Part shown: positions 35,575 to 44,161 of the stretch, one piece after another
How positions within the stretch are numbered: position 1 is the first letter of the stretch
Layout of the letters: each line of letters begins with the position of its first letter
NCBI GenBank assembly: GCA_041394265.1
Contig: JAWKIO010000005.1
Coordinates: 186,001 to 250,000 of the forward strand
From: Acidimicrobiales bacterium
GTDB lineage: Bacteria; Actinomycetota; Acidimicrobiia; Acidimicrobiales; SZUA-35
DNA length: 64,000 nt
Reading direction: 5' to 3'
Translations under genes and position numbers: made by a program
The notes under the pieces: model-generated
Database searches by the model: none
Told to the model about the DNA's origin: nothing
Seen by the model: the letters and a program-made list of their open reading frames with translations, nothing else

Positions 35575-36465
35575 TCAGACTCGAACGAGCAGCGACGCGG
35601 TGTAGGCGCCGCCCGACGTGGCGATGGTCGCCAGCTGGTCCTCCCAGCCGTCGCTGAACACGTTGTCGGTCGACAGCGAGAGGCGAGCGAGATTCTGCGT
35701 GCTGTTGCCGTACCGGCTGTCGGCATAGACCGCCTCACAGTCGGCCTGCGGGAGCGCGAGCTGCGAGGTCTTGATCGCCTGGCTCCCTGCCGTTGCGGTG
35801 TCGAGGCTCTCGTACACCTCGAAGTGCACATGGGGCCACCGCCCGGCATAGCAGCCGGGGAACACCGACGTGAAGCTGACACGGCCGGCGGCGTCGGTGA
35901 CCTGGACACCCCGCAGGTAGTTCTGATCGGTGACCTCGTAGATCGAGTACTGGCCGCCCGGCGTGCAGTGCCAGGCGTACACCGCGGCACCGACCATCGG
36001 GTCGCCGGTGGCGGCGTCGACCACGGTGAACGAGATCGTCGCCGGGACACCATCGACCGCACCCGACAGCGAACCGAAGCTCGTGGTGATGTCGGCACGC
36101 TCGATGCCGGCTTCGCCCAGAGCGTTGGGGCCGTTCGAGCCATCAGCCGGATACGGGCCGGCGGTCTCGTCGGGGATCTCGGCCCCCGCGCTGGCCTCGA
36201 CGGCCGAGTCCGTGGCAGCGGTCGTCGCCGTCGTCGCGCTGTCGGCTGCGGCTGTCGAGGCGGTGGTGGCCGACGTGGTGGCCGAACCGCTCGAGCTTGC
36301 CTCGCTGCCGCAGGCGGTGAGGACGCCGGCCAGGCTGAGCCCGCCGATCCACTGCAGCGCCCGACGCCGGCCCAGCACGTGCGGGAGATCTCGGTGCAGC
36401 CCACCGAAGTCGTCGTGATCGTCGTGATCGAGGAGCGTTTCGATGGGGTCGAGGTTGTTGGTCAT
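35575..36465 (-). CDS. Exported intradiol ring-cleavage dioxygenase-like lipoprotein
   Basis: 296-residue protein. A twin-arginine-like stretch RRRALQWIGG, a hydrophobic segment and lipobox LTAC (Cys52) indicate export and lipidation. A Thr/Ala/Ser-rich linker (about 55-90) leads to an intradiol dioxygenase fold. The iron ligands of the family are recognisable: Tyr in CTPGGQYSIYE or the nearby PGCYAGRWPHVHFEVY, where Tyr and two His (HxH) are kept. The family cleaves catechols ortho to the ring, but exported members have uncertain substrates. It is the last gene of the DUF2271-PepSY operon. Expression with electron-transfer genes suggests an envelope redox role; this is inference. Confidence 0.8.
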   Translation of the reverse strand: MTNNLDPIETLLDHDDHDDFGGLHRDLPHVLGRRRALQWIGGLSLAGVLTACGSEASSSGSATTSATTASTAAADSATTATTAATDSAVEASAGAEIPDETAGPYPADGSNGPNALGEAGIERADITTSFGSLSGAVDGVPATISFTVVDAATGDPMVGAAVYAWHCTPGGQYSIYEVTDQNYLRGVQVTDAAGRVSFTSVFPGCYAGRWPHVHFEVYESLDTATAGSQAIKTSQLALPQADCEAVYADSRYGNSTQNLARLSLSTDNVFSDGWEDQLATIATSGGAYTASLLVRV

Positions 36466-36592
36466 TGCGTCGTCCTGTCGGAAGGAGGGAACGGGTGAAG
36501 TGCTGTCATCGTCGCCAGTCGACCTCGTGGCTCCCCGAGGGTTGGCTGAGCGTTTGCCGAGAATCGGCGGCCCGGCACTCGCAGCGGCGGAC

Positions 36593-37321
36593 TCAGGCCA
36601 GGGTGACCAGCATCAGTGCGATCGAGACCGCTCCACCGAGCACGGCGATCGTGAGAGCGGAGCGGCGCCGCTTGCGCAGGAAGAACTGCATGACCAAGCC
36701 GGTCAACGAGATCAGCACGAGGAACCCGGCCGACACGTCGATCACCCACTTCCATCCACTTCCGGCATCGCGGCCCTTGTGGAGGTCGTTCATGACCGCG
36801 ACGATGCCCTGCTGAGTGATCCGCAGGTCGTAGTCACCCGATGCCAGGTCGAAGTTGAGGTCGGCCGAGTACCCGGGGTTGAGGAACACGATGACACCGC
36901 TTGCGGTATCGCCGCTGCCCGTGGTCGAGAAGTTGTCGACGCTGCCCTTCACGTCGTAGGTGGTCCGCACGTACTCGGCGATCGACAGCCAATCGACGTT
37001 GCCGTCGTCGGTCGTGGTCGCAAACGGCAGCGTGCCCGACTCGAGCGTCTCGCTCGCCTCGTCACCGAAGACCCACGTCGGATGATTCAGTGTGATCCCG
37101 GTGACGGCGAAGAACAGCACGATCAGCAGGGCGATCATGCTCGTGTACACATGCAGCCAGCGCGCGATCCGATGGGTCGTGTTCTTGCGGGACGGCCGTT
37201 GTTGACGAAGCTCTGCCAGCGCCGCTCGACGGTCGGTGGTGCTTGGCGGCCTCGTCGGCACGGACTCGTCGATGATCGTGGCGAGCGGGGCGTCGGTGTC
37301 CGGCGGAGTCATCTCGTTCAC
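36593..37321 (-). CDS. PepSY-associated transmembrane protein
   Basis: 242-residue membrane protein. After a cytoplasmic N-terminus of about 50 residues come RIARWLHVYTSMIALL and the TM helix LIVLFFAVTGITLNHP (the PepSY-TM signature), an extracytoplasmic domain (about 85-190) ending in NDLHKGRDAGSGWKWVIDVSAGFLVL, and two C-terminal helices around 195-240. Such proteins sit beside ApbE and DUF2271 proteins and probably form part of a membrane electron-transfer unit; the conserved His in WLHVY and NDLHKG could ligate heme. GTG at 37321 overlaps the upstream stop (GTGA). Confidence 0.83.
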   Translation of the reverse strand: MNEMTPPDTDAPLATIIDESVPTRPPSTTDRRAALAELRQQRPSRKNTTHRIARWLHVYTSMIALLIVLFFAVTGITLNHPTWVFGDEASETLESGTLPFATTTDDGNVDWLSIAEYVRTTYDVKGSVDNFSTTGSGDTASGVIVFLNPGYSADLNFDLASGDYDLRITQQGIVAVMNDLHKGRDAGSGWKWVIDVSAGFLVLISLTGLVMQFFLRKRRRSALTIAVLGGAVSIALMLVTLA

Positions 37322-38088
37322 ACCGAGAGTGTGGCGGAGGCAGCGGTCAGTTCACCGTTGGGGGTCAGCTCGACGGAGAATCCGGCGTCGGTCACCGAGA
37401 TGGTCTCGCTGATCAATTCGTAGGGGCCGTGTTCGCGGGACGCCTCGATGTTGAGCACGTAGTCCCCTTGAGCAACCAGGTTGCCGCTGTCGTCGGTGCC
37501 GTCCCAGGCGACGGTGTAGCTGCCTGCGACTCGGGTGGCACCGGAGGTCGACTCGTCGACCGTCTGGCCGGTGGCGGCAGCCCATCCCTGGAGGTGGTTC
37601 AGGTACTTGGCGCCCTTGCCCGACTGCTCGTACCAGAGGCTGATCGTCTTGACGAGGTTGCCGTCGGCGTCCTCGATCCACACGGCGATGTACGGATTCA
37701 GGATGCGACCCGACCCCGATGCTTCATAGGTGAAGTCGACGAGCAGTTCCGCACCGCTGGGGAACACCGCGCCGGTCGTCGTCGCTTCGGCAGCCGCAGT
37801 CGTCTCGGCGGCACGGGCGAGCGTTGTCGTGGTGCCGTCGATGGTGGTGATCGTGGTGTCAGCAGCGCCAGCTGCGGTGGTCTCACTCGCTTCGGCCGAC
37901 GCCGTGGTGGCGGTCGTCTCGGCCGAGGCAAAGGTGGCCTCGTCGTTGTTCGAGCACGCAGCAAGCGGCAGGACGAGCATGGCACCGGCGGCCGCAGAAC
38001 GGCCGACGACCGAACGGGCGGCCGACGTGCGCTTCAGCGCTTCGAGATAGCGCGACTGCTGTTGGGGGGAAGTAACGCGGGAGGTCAT
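37318..38088 (-). CDS. DUF2271-domain exported lipoprotein
   Basis: 256-residue protein. A basic N-terminus, a hydrophobic AAAGAMLVLPLAAC lipobox (Cys45) and a Thr/Ala/Glu-rich linker (about 50-110) precede a DUF2271 domain (about 115-250): YIAVWIEDADGNLVKTISLWYEQSGKGAKYLNHLQGW, VAGSYTVAWDGTDDSGN and DYVLNIEASREHGPYE. The family is a predicted periplasmic/extracellular beta-sandwich, usually encoded next to PepSY-TM and ApbE genes. ATG at 38088 is chosen as start because the signal sequence begins about 20 residues later. First gene of a three-gene coupled operon. Confidence 0.85.
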   Translation of the reverse strand: MTSRVTSPQQQSRYLEALKRTSAARSVVGRSAAAGAMLVLPLAACSNNDEATFASAETTATTASAEASETTAAGAADTTITTIDGTTTTLARAAETTAAAEATTTGAVFPSGAELLVDFTYEASGSGRILNPYIAVWIEDADGNLVKTISLWYEQSGKGAKYLNHLQGWAAATGQTVDESTSGATRVAGSYTVAWDGTDDSGNLVAQGDYVLNIEASREHGPYELISETISVTDAGFSVELTPNGELTAASATLSV

Positions 38089-38943
38089 GGGGGTCAAGCT
38101 ACGGACGATTCCTGAGAACCGCCTGAGAGCTCGCCGAGACCTCGCCGAAGGTGGCAGCTGCCACACTCCGCCCGCGTGGCGCTGCAGGACCTCACGTCAG
38201 CGCTTCAAGGCGCAAGACATGGCCCGCGATCCCCCATCTGTCCGGCGTTTCGGCCTGGGCTACCACGAGAAGGTGTGAAGTGTGACTCGACGTTTCTGTA
38301 TTCATTCACAAGTTCACTGCGTCGCTGGATCGAGCATGCGCGTCGGTGCGGCCCCAAACAGTGACCTTCTCGGCTCCGACGCGCGCACGTTCTCGGCGTT
38401 GAGTGTCGAGGAATTCGGACGCTCGCGCGTTTTGGTGTTGCGCCAACGGCAGTCCCGAGTGTGGAGTTCCCCGTGGTGACGGACGGGTTGAGTGTCGGTC
38501 ATGCCGCGTGTGCGGTCTCGCCGTCGATGAGGACGAGGTAGCCGCAGGAAGACTGGCGGCGCTTTCGGTCGGGAACGGCAGATCGAGTGGCTGACCGTCC
38601 GGATCAGGTCGCCGGTTGGGGCAGCCCTGCTAGGTCGAAGGTCGACACGACGCGAGATCTGCGAGCTCGTTCAGGTCCGCCGTTGTCGTGGGCGCAATTG
38701 TGTGTGCACCCTGGTATTCGAACGCTGGATCCGGTTCGGCGGCCACGCTCGCTGCCCGGTACAGCGTGACAGCCCTGACCAAATCACCGAAGGGCCCAAG
38801 GTCACGGTCGCCTGTGACACTCTCGGGCGAATCGAGTGTCGAGACGATCATTGGTGCGAGGATCACGGTGGCGGCCGCCCACTGGATCGCCCTCCTGCAC
38901 GCCCAAGGCCACCCGGACCGGGCCGCCCAGGTCGCCAACGACC
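38089..38943. other. Gene-poor stretch, no confident gene
   Basis: 855 bp with no reading frame of convincing codon use on either strand. The plus strand near 38870-38978 translates to a protein tail (AAAHWIALLHAQGHPDRAAQ...) that recurs at 39960-40063, so this is probably a decayed gene end. Near 38503-38560 the minus strand reads CGYLVLIDGETAHAA-stop, which could be another gene tail. GC3 is lower than in neighbouring genes. Confidence 0.5.
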
Positions 38944-38978
38944 TCACCGCCGCCAACCGTGCCCTTCACTTGACCTGA
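38868..38978 (+). pseudogene. Orphan C-terminal gene fragment (copy 1 of a duplicated tail)
   Basis: Translates to TVAAAHWIALLHAQGHPDRAAQ...NDLTAANRALHLT-stop. The same tail, TVAAAHRVALLHAHPDRAAQ...SDLSTANAGLHLG-stop, occurs at 39958-40063 on the same strand, about 1.1 kb away. Neither has a convincing 5' part. It overlaps the 3' end of the VOC gene on the opposite strand. The parent gene is unknown. Confidence 0.5.
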
Positions 38979-39432
38979 CCTGCCGCCCGCCATGGGCTGC
39001 GAGCCTGGGCGCTGCAGCGCGGGGATGGTCTTCAGATTCGCCGTAGATCTCGATCACGTTGTGATCTGGGTCGGCGAAGAACAGGACCCGGTGACCGAAG
39101 TCGGGGAGGTCGCGTACGGGTTCGAGGAGTTCGACGCCGTGCTCGATCAGCTGGGCTGCTGCGACCTCGACATCAGGTGGCGGGACTCGGAACGCGAGTT
39201 GGACCGATCCGGCAGTGTTGACCGGGGCCGCGCCGTCGTAGGGCCGGGTCCGGAGCCGGAACGCCAGCGTGGTAGCGCCGATTCGCAGCTCGAGGTAGCG
39301 GCCGGCGATCTCTCGTTGCACGTCGAGACCGAGGAGGTCCACGTAGAACGACCGCATCGGTTCGATCTCGTTGCACAGCAGCATCGTGCAGTCGAGGTTC
39401 CGAAGGGCGGCCAGCCCAGCGCGTTCGATCAT
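38944..39432 (-). CDS. VOC (glyoxalase/bleomycin-resistance-like) family protein
   Basis: 162-residue protein with one to two beta-alpha-beta-beta-beta modules: NLDCTMLLCNEIEPMRSFYVDLLGLDV opening, YLELRIGATTLAFR, SVQLAFRVPPPDVEVAAAQL and the closing HRVLFFADPDHNVIEIYG. The metal-site Glu of VIEIYG is present. Members include dioxygenases, isomerases and resistance proteins; no specific function can be assigned. About 27 residues after EIYG look like non-conserved read-through into the decayed region, so the original stop was probably earlier. ATG 39432 has GAGTGG upstream. Confidence 0.78.
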   Translation of the reverse strand: MIERAGLAALRNLDCTMLLCNEIEPMRSFYVDLLGLDVQREIAGRYLELRIGATTLAFRLRTRPYDGAAPVNTAGSVQLAFRVPPPDVEVAAAQLIEHGVELLEPVRDLPDFGHRVLFFADPDHNVIEIYGESEDHPRAAAPRLAAHGGRQVRSSEGHGWRR

Positions 39433-39501
39433 CGATTCCACTCTGCCGCGACCCAACCGACATCCCACTGGCAGGCCGGTACCGCAGCAGCCCGTGGTTG
39501 G

Positions 39502-39780
39502 TCAGGTCTGCGATGTGGCTTCGGCGAAGGCGCGGTCGAGGACGGCGGTTGCTGCGTCGACCGAGACGTGGTTGGCGTCGAAGGTGAGGAGGTCGTGGTC
39601 GCCGTCGAGGAGGTGATCAGTGAATGCTTGGCCGACGGCGCCGAGGATCCGGAACGCAGTGTCGGAGGGGCCGCCGATGAAGGCGATCTGGGTGATGGGT
39701 GTGCCGTCGACGACGTCGGTGTCCACCGTCCACAGTTCCCGGATCAGCGCGTCATGTGTGAAGTCTCCGAGTTCGTCCAT
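39502..39780 (-). CDS. Hypothetical small protein
   Basis: 92-residue predicted soluble protein starting MDELGDFTHDALIREL, with a Val/Asp-rich strand region (TVDTDVVDGTPITQIAFIGG) and an acidic middle (DHLLDGDHDLLTFDAN). Codon use is normal and both ends look intact, so I treat it as a gene, but I recognise no family. It lies in the gene-poor region between the VOC gene and the decayed SDR. Confidence 0.45.
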   Translation of the reverse strand: MDELGDFTHDALIRELWTVDTDVVDGTPITQIAFIGGPSDTAFRILGAVGQAFTDHLLDGDHDLLTFDANHVSVDAATAVLDRAFAEATSQT

Positions 39781-39957
39781 CCGGCAACGGTAGGTGCCGC
39801 ATGTCGTGCGACGGAGAGCAAAGCGACCTGCCCATCGCCGTTGTTCGCCGCTCACAATCACCTTGCCCGTGCCTGCCACGAGTGGTTCAGTCCTCCGCAG
39901 CGAGACCGCCGTTCGCTGGGATCAGCTGGCCCGCAATCTTCTCGAGCGTCACGCCAC

Positions 39958-40063
39958 GGTCGCGGCCGCCCACCGGGTCGCCCTCCTCCATGCCCATCCG
40001 GATCGTGCCGCCCAGGTTGCCTCGGACCTTTCGACGGCGAACGCCGGTCTGCACTTGGGCTGA
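39958..40063 (+). pseudogene. Orphan C-terminal gene fragment (copy 2 of a duplicated tail)
   Basis: Translates to TVAAAHRVALLHAHPDRAAQ...SDLSTANAGLHLG-stop, clearly homologous to the tail at 38868-38978. The preceding frame (LARNLLERHA) may belong to the same lost gene. No start region is recognisable. Confidence 0.5.
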
Positions 40064-40419
40064 ATGCTCTGTCGACGGTCCGTTGGCCGTTCGAACAGGC
40101 TCGTTGGTCGTGTGCTAGCTGTTGAGTATCAGCTTTGTCCGGACCGTTGGTGGAGTGGCGGGAATGGTTTCCGTCGCATGTTGAAAGGACGGCCATCACG
40201 GCGGGAATCATCAGTGTCAGCGGGAACCTTGCCGCGGACCCGGAGCTCGAGTCGGTGAGCGTGGGCTGTGAGCAGCCTGACACCGGGCGATCCAGTACTC
40301 ACTCCAAGGTGAGGTTGAGGCCGTCTCGGACGACGTCGGCGAACACTTCGGCGGTGTGGACGATGCCGCGAACTGATGATCCGTCGGAGCGGGTGACGAG
40401 GTGAGGTGGCGAGCTGGTC
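40064..40419. other. Non-coding or decayed stretch
   Basis: About 355 bp between a gene fragment and the SDR remnant. The minus strand around 40290-40370 reads VHTAEVFADVVRDGLNLTLE, which looks like coding sequence without start or stop context. No intact gene, RNA or repeat seen. Confidence 0.4.
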
Positions 40420-40690
40420 GATGGCGTTGGGGATGCGGATGAGGTTCCCGGCTTTGGGGTTCATGACCATGAGGTTCACGCTGATGCCCGTCCCGGTGCA
40501 GTCGTAGGCAGCGCTGTGGGTGAGCCCGATCACCGCGTCCTTCGACGCCGGGCACGCGGGTTGATCGTGGTGGGGGCGGAACGAGTTGGTCACCCATCAC
40601 GACCTTGGCGCCCGCTTCGGCAAACGCCAGCGCGATGGCTCGTCTCATCCCGCCGCTCGCACCCGTGCCAAGCGCCACCTCACCGCTGAA
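40420..40690 (-). pseudogene. Decayed short-chain dehydrogenase (SDR)
   Basis: Two SDR pieces lie in different minus-strand frames. The first (about 40585-40678) reads LGTGASGGMRRAIALAFAEAGAKVVMGDQ, the TGxxxG nucleotide-binding start with GIG altered to GGM. The second (about 40470-40560) reads ASKDAVIGLTHSAAYDCTGTGISVNLM, the region after the catalytic Tyr-x-x-x-Lys. The roughly 400 bp that should separate them are missing, and the C-terminus is lost. It is a deletion-plus-frameshift remnant, not a functional enzyme. Confidence 0.7.
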
Positions 40691-40809
40691 GTCGGTCGTG
40701 ACCGTTCCGATGGCACCATCGTGTCCGGCCGGAGCGGCACTCTCGCCGTCCGGTACTCACTGGATACAGACGAGTGTTGAAGCCGCGTCCTGGCGGGCAC
40801 GGCCACCGT

Positions 40810-43056
40810 TCAATCGGCCTGGAGCTGCAGCATCGGCGCAACGACCGCGGGTGCCGAGGGCCGGCCGGTGAGATACCCCTGGACGTGGCTGATGCCCGAC
40901 GCCCGAAGCGAGGTGAGCTGATCCTCGGTCTCGACACCCTCACACACCACCGGCACGCCAAGAATGCCGGCGATCGTCACGATCGACTCGAGGATCGCGC
41001 ACGGGCCGGTCGGATCTCCGCCCGCCTGGGCCCGCATGGCCGACAGCATGAGCAGCAGTGAACGATCGATCTTGATGATGTCGAACGGCACCGAGAGCAG
41101 ACGCCCGAGGTTCGAGTAGCCGGCTCCGAAGTCGTCGATCGAGATCCGGAAGCCGACAGCTCGCAGTTGCTCGATCCTGCGCTGCACGTTCCCGCTGTAG
41201 TCGAGCGCCGCCGACTCGGTGATCTCGATGACGATCCTCGTCGGGTCGACGTGGTGGTGGCGTGCAATGTCGAGCATGTTCGACGCGACCTGCTCCTCGA
41301 CCAGCTGACGAGGCGACACGTTGACCGACAGCGCAATCGTCGGGTCCATGCCGGCGTCGACCCACTCGGCCAGCTGAGCGCAGACGGCATCGAACACCCA
41401 CATGCCCAGTGCGCAGATCTCCCCGGTCACCTCGGCGATCGGGATGAACTCGTCGGGAAACACCTCGCCCAGCGGTGGGCTGGACCAGCGCAACAACGCC
41501 TCCAGCGACGAGATGGCACCGGTCTCGGTCGACACGATCGGTTGGTAGACCAGACGGAACTCGTCGTCGTACACGGCATCCCGCAGCGCCCGAGCGAGCT
41601 GATCGCGTCGCATCGTCGTCGACTCGAGGCCTTCTTCGAACATGATCACCTGATCGCCGCCCTGCTTCTTTGCCTCGTACAGCGCGATGTCGGCCCGACT
41701 CATCAGGTGCGTCACTTGGTCGGCATCGTCGGTGGTTGCGATGCCAATGCTCGTTCGAACGTGCTCGACCCGCTCCCCCAGCAGGAAGGGTTCACGCAAG
41801 ACGTTCAACAGTCGAGTCGCCGTCACCTCGGCGGCCGCACTTCCCGAGATGCTGGGGACGATCAGGATGAACTCGTCGCCGCCGAGTCGCAAGATCGTCT
41901 CGCCCTCGCGGGTGACGTTGCGGAGACGAGCAGCGACCTGCACCAGCAGCTCGTCGCCGGCCAGATGCCCGAGCGTGTCGTTGATCATCTTGAAGCCGTC
42001 GATGTCGAGGTTCATCACGGCCATCGTCGAGCCGCCCTGATCGACCATGGCGGTGGCCTTGTCCAATTCCGGAGCGAGGGCCCGGCGGTTCGGCAGTCCC
42101 GTCAAGAGGTCGGTGGTTGCCTGGTGCTCGAGTTCGGCCCGCAGCTCGACCTCGCTCGTCACCTCGCGGATCGTGACGAGGCGGCCTGCCACCAGCGGGT
42201 CATCGGCGAGGTCGGAGATGCGGATGTCGAACCAGCCACCCGTGTCTGCCTGTTCGGTCGAACCGCCGCACCGCAGCTGGAACACTTCTGACGCTCGGTC
42301 CACCTCGGCGTGGTGCAGGTGGTCGCGCAGCGCGCTTTGCATCCGCCGAGGCGCCAGCTCGACGAGGTCATCGAGCATCTCGCAGGTCGGGCCCAGCAAG
42401 ACCGCACTCGATTGTGAGCGGTAGCTGACTCGGTCGTTGCTGTCGATCACGACGAGGATGTCGGGCGAATCGTTGAGCAGGACCTCGAAGCGCTGGCCCG
42501 CCCGATGCTGAGCAATGGCCACCTCGCGAGCGTGGAGTGCCCTTGACCGCGACCGCGTGACGACCCACACCACGAGGACCATGACCAGCGAGGTCAGTCC
42601 CAGGGCCAGGGCCGCGCCACGTTCGGCAGCGATGGCGTCATCGGATGATCGCTCGGTTGCCGTCGCCAACAGTTCCTGCAGACGGTTGTGGTCGTGGTCG
42701 GTTTCGTCGACATGACCTTCGCCGAGCAGCGATGTTCCATGATTCGCGATCTCGTCGAGGAGGAGGTCGGCCTCTGCCAGCTCGGCCGGCTCGAGGGCGT
42801 GCAGCGCCTCAGCTCGGTGATGTCCCAGCATCTGGACCGACATCATGAGTTCGTCGTTCGAATACGAGCCGCCGAGCCGGTGCACCTCATCGGCGTGGTC
42901 GACCGCGGTAGCGGCCATCCGAAGTTCCATGGCCGCCGTCGCCGCTCGGTCTTCCTCGACCGCTTCGATCGTGGAGTGGATGGCGAAGACCATCGACACG
43001 GCGAAGAGCGCGAACGCGCCGGGGACCACGAGCGAACTGATGCGCTTCCCTCCCAT
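40810..43056 (-). CDS. Membrane-anchored GGDEF-EAL cyclic-di-GMP signalling protein
   Basis: 748-residue protein. TM helix 1 (about 8-28), an extracytoplasmic helical sensor region (about 29-145, rich in His/Asp/Glu), TM helix 2 (about 148-167), a PAS-like domain (about 185-300), GGDEF (about 312-475, intact GGDEF at 392-396) and EAL (about 485-735; EAL 519-521, ITES, IDDFGAGYSNLG, CEGVE, QGYLTGRP). Catalytic motifs of both domains are intact, so it may both make and break c-di-GMP. The inhibitory I-site RxxD is replaced by REGE. ATG 43056 has GGAGGTGGGAC upstream; the long open frame further upstream is not coding. Confidence 0.92.
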   Translation of the reverse strand: MGGKRISSLVVPGAFALFAVSMVFAIHSTIEAVEEDRAATAAMELRMAATAVDHADEVHRLGGSYSNDELMMSVQMLGHHRAEALHALEPAELAEADLLLDEIANHGTSLLGEGHVDETDHDHNRLQELLATATERSSDDAIAAERGAALALGLTSLVMVLVVWVVTRSRSRALHAREVAIAQHRAGQRFEVLLNDSPDILVVIDSNDRVSYRSQSSAVLLGPTCEMLDDLVELAPRRMQSALRDHLHHAEVDRASEVFQLRCGGSTEQADTGGWFDIRISDLADDPLVAGRLVTIREVTSEVELRAELEHQATTDLLTGLPNRRALAPELDKATAMVDQGGSTMAVMNLDIDGFKMINDTLGHLAGDELLVQVAARLRNVTREGETILRLGGDEFILIVPSISGSAAAEVTATRLLNVLREPFLLGERVEHVRTSIGIATTDDADQVTHLMSRADIALYEAKKQGGDQVIMFEEGLESTTMRRDQLARALRDAVYDDEFRLVYQPIVSTETGAISSLEALLRWSSPPLGEVFPDEFIPIAEVTGEICALGMWVFDAVCAQLAEWVDAGMDPTIALSVNVSPRQLVEEQVASNMLDIARHHHVDPTRIVIEITESAALDYSGNVQRRIEQLRAVGFRISIDDFGAGYSNLGRLLSVPFDIIKIDRSLLLMLSAMRAQAGGDPTGPCAILESIVTIAGILGVPVVCEGVETEDQLTSLRASGISHVQGYLTGRPSAPAVVAPMLQLQAD

Positions 43057-43203
43057 GTCCCACCTCCGACGATCTCGAGTCGACGCCCAGCGACGCCATT
43101 CGACGAAGCATCGGATGCACGCAACGCGCCATGAGTGAGCGATCCGATACGAGTCGACCAGCCCACTCGGCGTGGGCAAACCCACTTCACTGGCCGTCCA
43201 AGA

Positions 43204-43316
43204 CCCGAACTCTCGGCTGACGAGCCCGCTGGATCCGAACTCTCGGCTCTCCAGCCCAGAAGTGGGCTCCTGGGCCGAGAGTTGGCTGAGGGTGGGCTGG
43301 GGAGCCGAGAGATGGC
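43204..43316. repeat. Long imperfect palindrome, two direct + two inverted units (family B)
   Basis: Direct units CCGAACTCTCGGCT (43205-43218, 43235-43248), then a central AGCCCA/TGGGCT hairpin (about 43253-43268), then inverted units GCCGAGAGTTGG (about 43273-43284) and GCCGAGAGATGG (about 43304-43315). The period is 30 nt on the left and 31 nt on the right, the same geometry as the GTTCTGTGCGTCA elements but with different sequence. It lies in the 286-bp region upstream of the GGDEF-EAL gene and downstream of an SDR gene. Additional AGCCCA/TGGGC words occur from 43157 to 43190. Confidence 0.75.
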
Positions 43317-43342
43317 GTCGGTGCGGCGGGTCGCAGCCGACG

Positions 43343-44092
43343 TTAGGTGATGGTTTCGCCGCCGTCGACGAGCAACGTCTGGCCCGTGACGAAAGAGGCG
43401 TCGTCGCTGAGGAAGAAGCAGATGGCGGCGGCGAGTTCGTCGGCGGTGCCCATCCGCTGCATCGGCACCTTGGCGCCAAAGATGCGCTCGCCGTTCTCGA
43501 GGTCGTTGCCACGCTCGATCATCAGGGGCGTGGTCATGCCGGTGATGGTCCGACCGGGGGCAACGCAGTTGATCCGGACCTCGGGCAGCGCTTCCAGCGA
43601 GAGCTGGCGAGTCAAGCCCGAGATCCCCGCCTTGGCCGCACCATACGGGACGTTGTTGCCGTTGGCGGTGAAGGCGGCGGTCGAGGCAATGGTGACGATC
43701 GAACCGCGACCGCCGGCCTTCATCACCGGGAGCGCGTACTTGCAGACATGGAACGTGCCGCCGACATGCACCTCCAGCATCCGGTTGAAGCGAGCGGCGT
43801 CCCACTCGGCGACCGGCCCGAACTCGGCGTGACCGGCGGCCGCAAGAACCGCGTCGATCCCGCCAAGCTGTTCCTGGGCGGCAGCGACGACGGCGGCAAC
43901 CTTTGCTTCGTCGGCGACGTTCGCCGCAAGGCCGATGCAGCCGGGCAGGGTGGACGCCACCTCCTGGGCTTTGGCGAGGTCGAGGTCAACGATGGCGGCT
44001 CGACCCCCTTCGGCGACGAACCGCTCGGCGGTGGCTCGACCGATGCCGGAGGCTCCGCCGGTGACGAACAGGACTCGATTCTCGAAGCGCAT
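43343..44092 (-). CDS. SDR-family oxidoreductase
   Basis: 249-residue classical short-chain dehydrogenase: cofactor motif TGGASGIG (residues 11-18), VDLD acidic residue after strand 2 (NAD preference), NAAG-equivalent AAAGHAEFG, catalytic Ser in IASTAAF, and YGAAKAG with Tyr and Lys. The C-terminus FVTGQTLLVDGG is typical. It reduces or oxidises a hydroxyl/keto group of unknown substrate. ATG at 44092 is directly before the first strand. It is divergent from the methyltransferase fusion gene, 69 bp apart. Confidence 0.9.
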   Translation of the reverse strand: MRFENRVLFVTGGASGIGRATAERFVAEGGRAAIVDLDLAKAQEVASTLPGCIGLAANVADEAKVAAVVAAAQEQLGGIDAVLAAAGHAEFGPVAEWDAARFNRMLEVHVGGTFHVCKYALPVMKAGGRGSIVTIASTAAFTANGNNVPYGAAKAGISGLTRQLSLEALPEVRINCVAPGRTITGMTTPLMIERGNDLENGERIFGAKVPMQRMGTADELAAAICFFLSDDASFVTGQTLLVDGGETIT

Positions 44093-44161
44093 CGCCGGAG
44101 TGTACGGGTGACGGCGGGATCGCCGAGCGACGTCGCGCCACGAGCCAATAGGGTCGCGACC

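Noticed and set aside
38089..40809. tRNA or small RNA gene in the gene-poor region
   Set aside because: I could not find a T-loop GGTTCGA-type word with matching stems, or any other convincing RNA fold.
43172..44161. N-terminal extension of the methyltransferase-lipocalin gene
   Set aside because: The upstream part of the frame overlaps the palindrome and the SDR gene in antisense and has no family similarity; GTG at 44162 fits the methyltransferase start.
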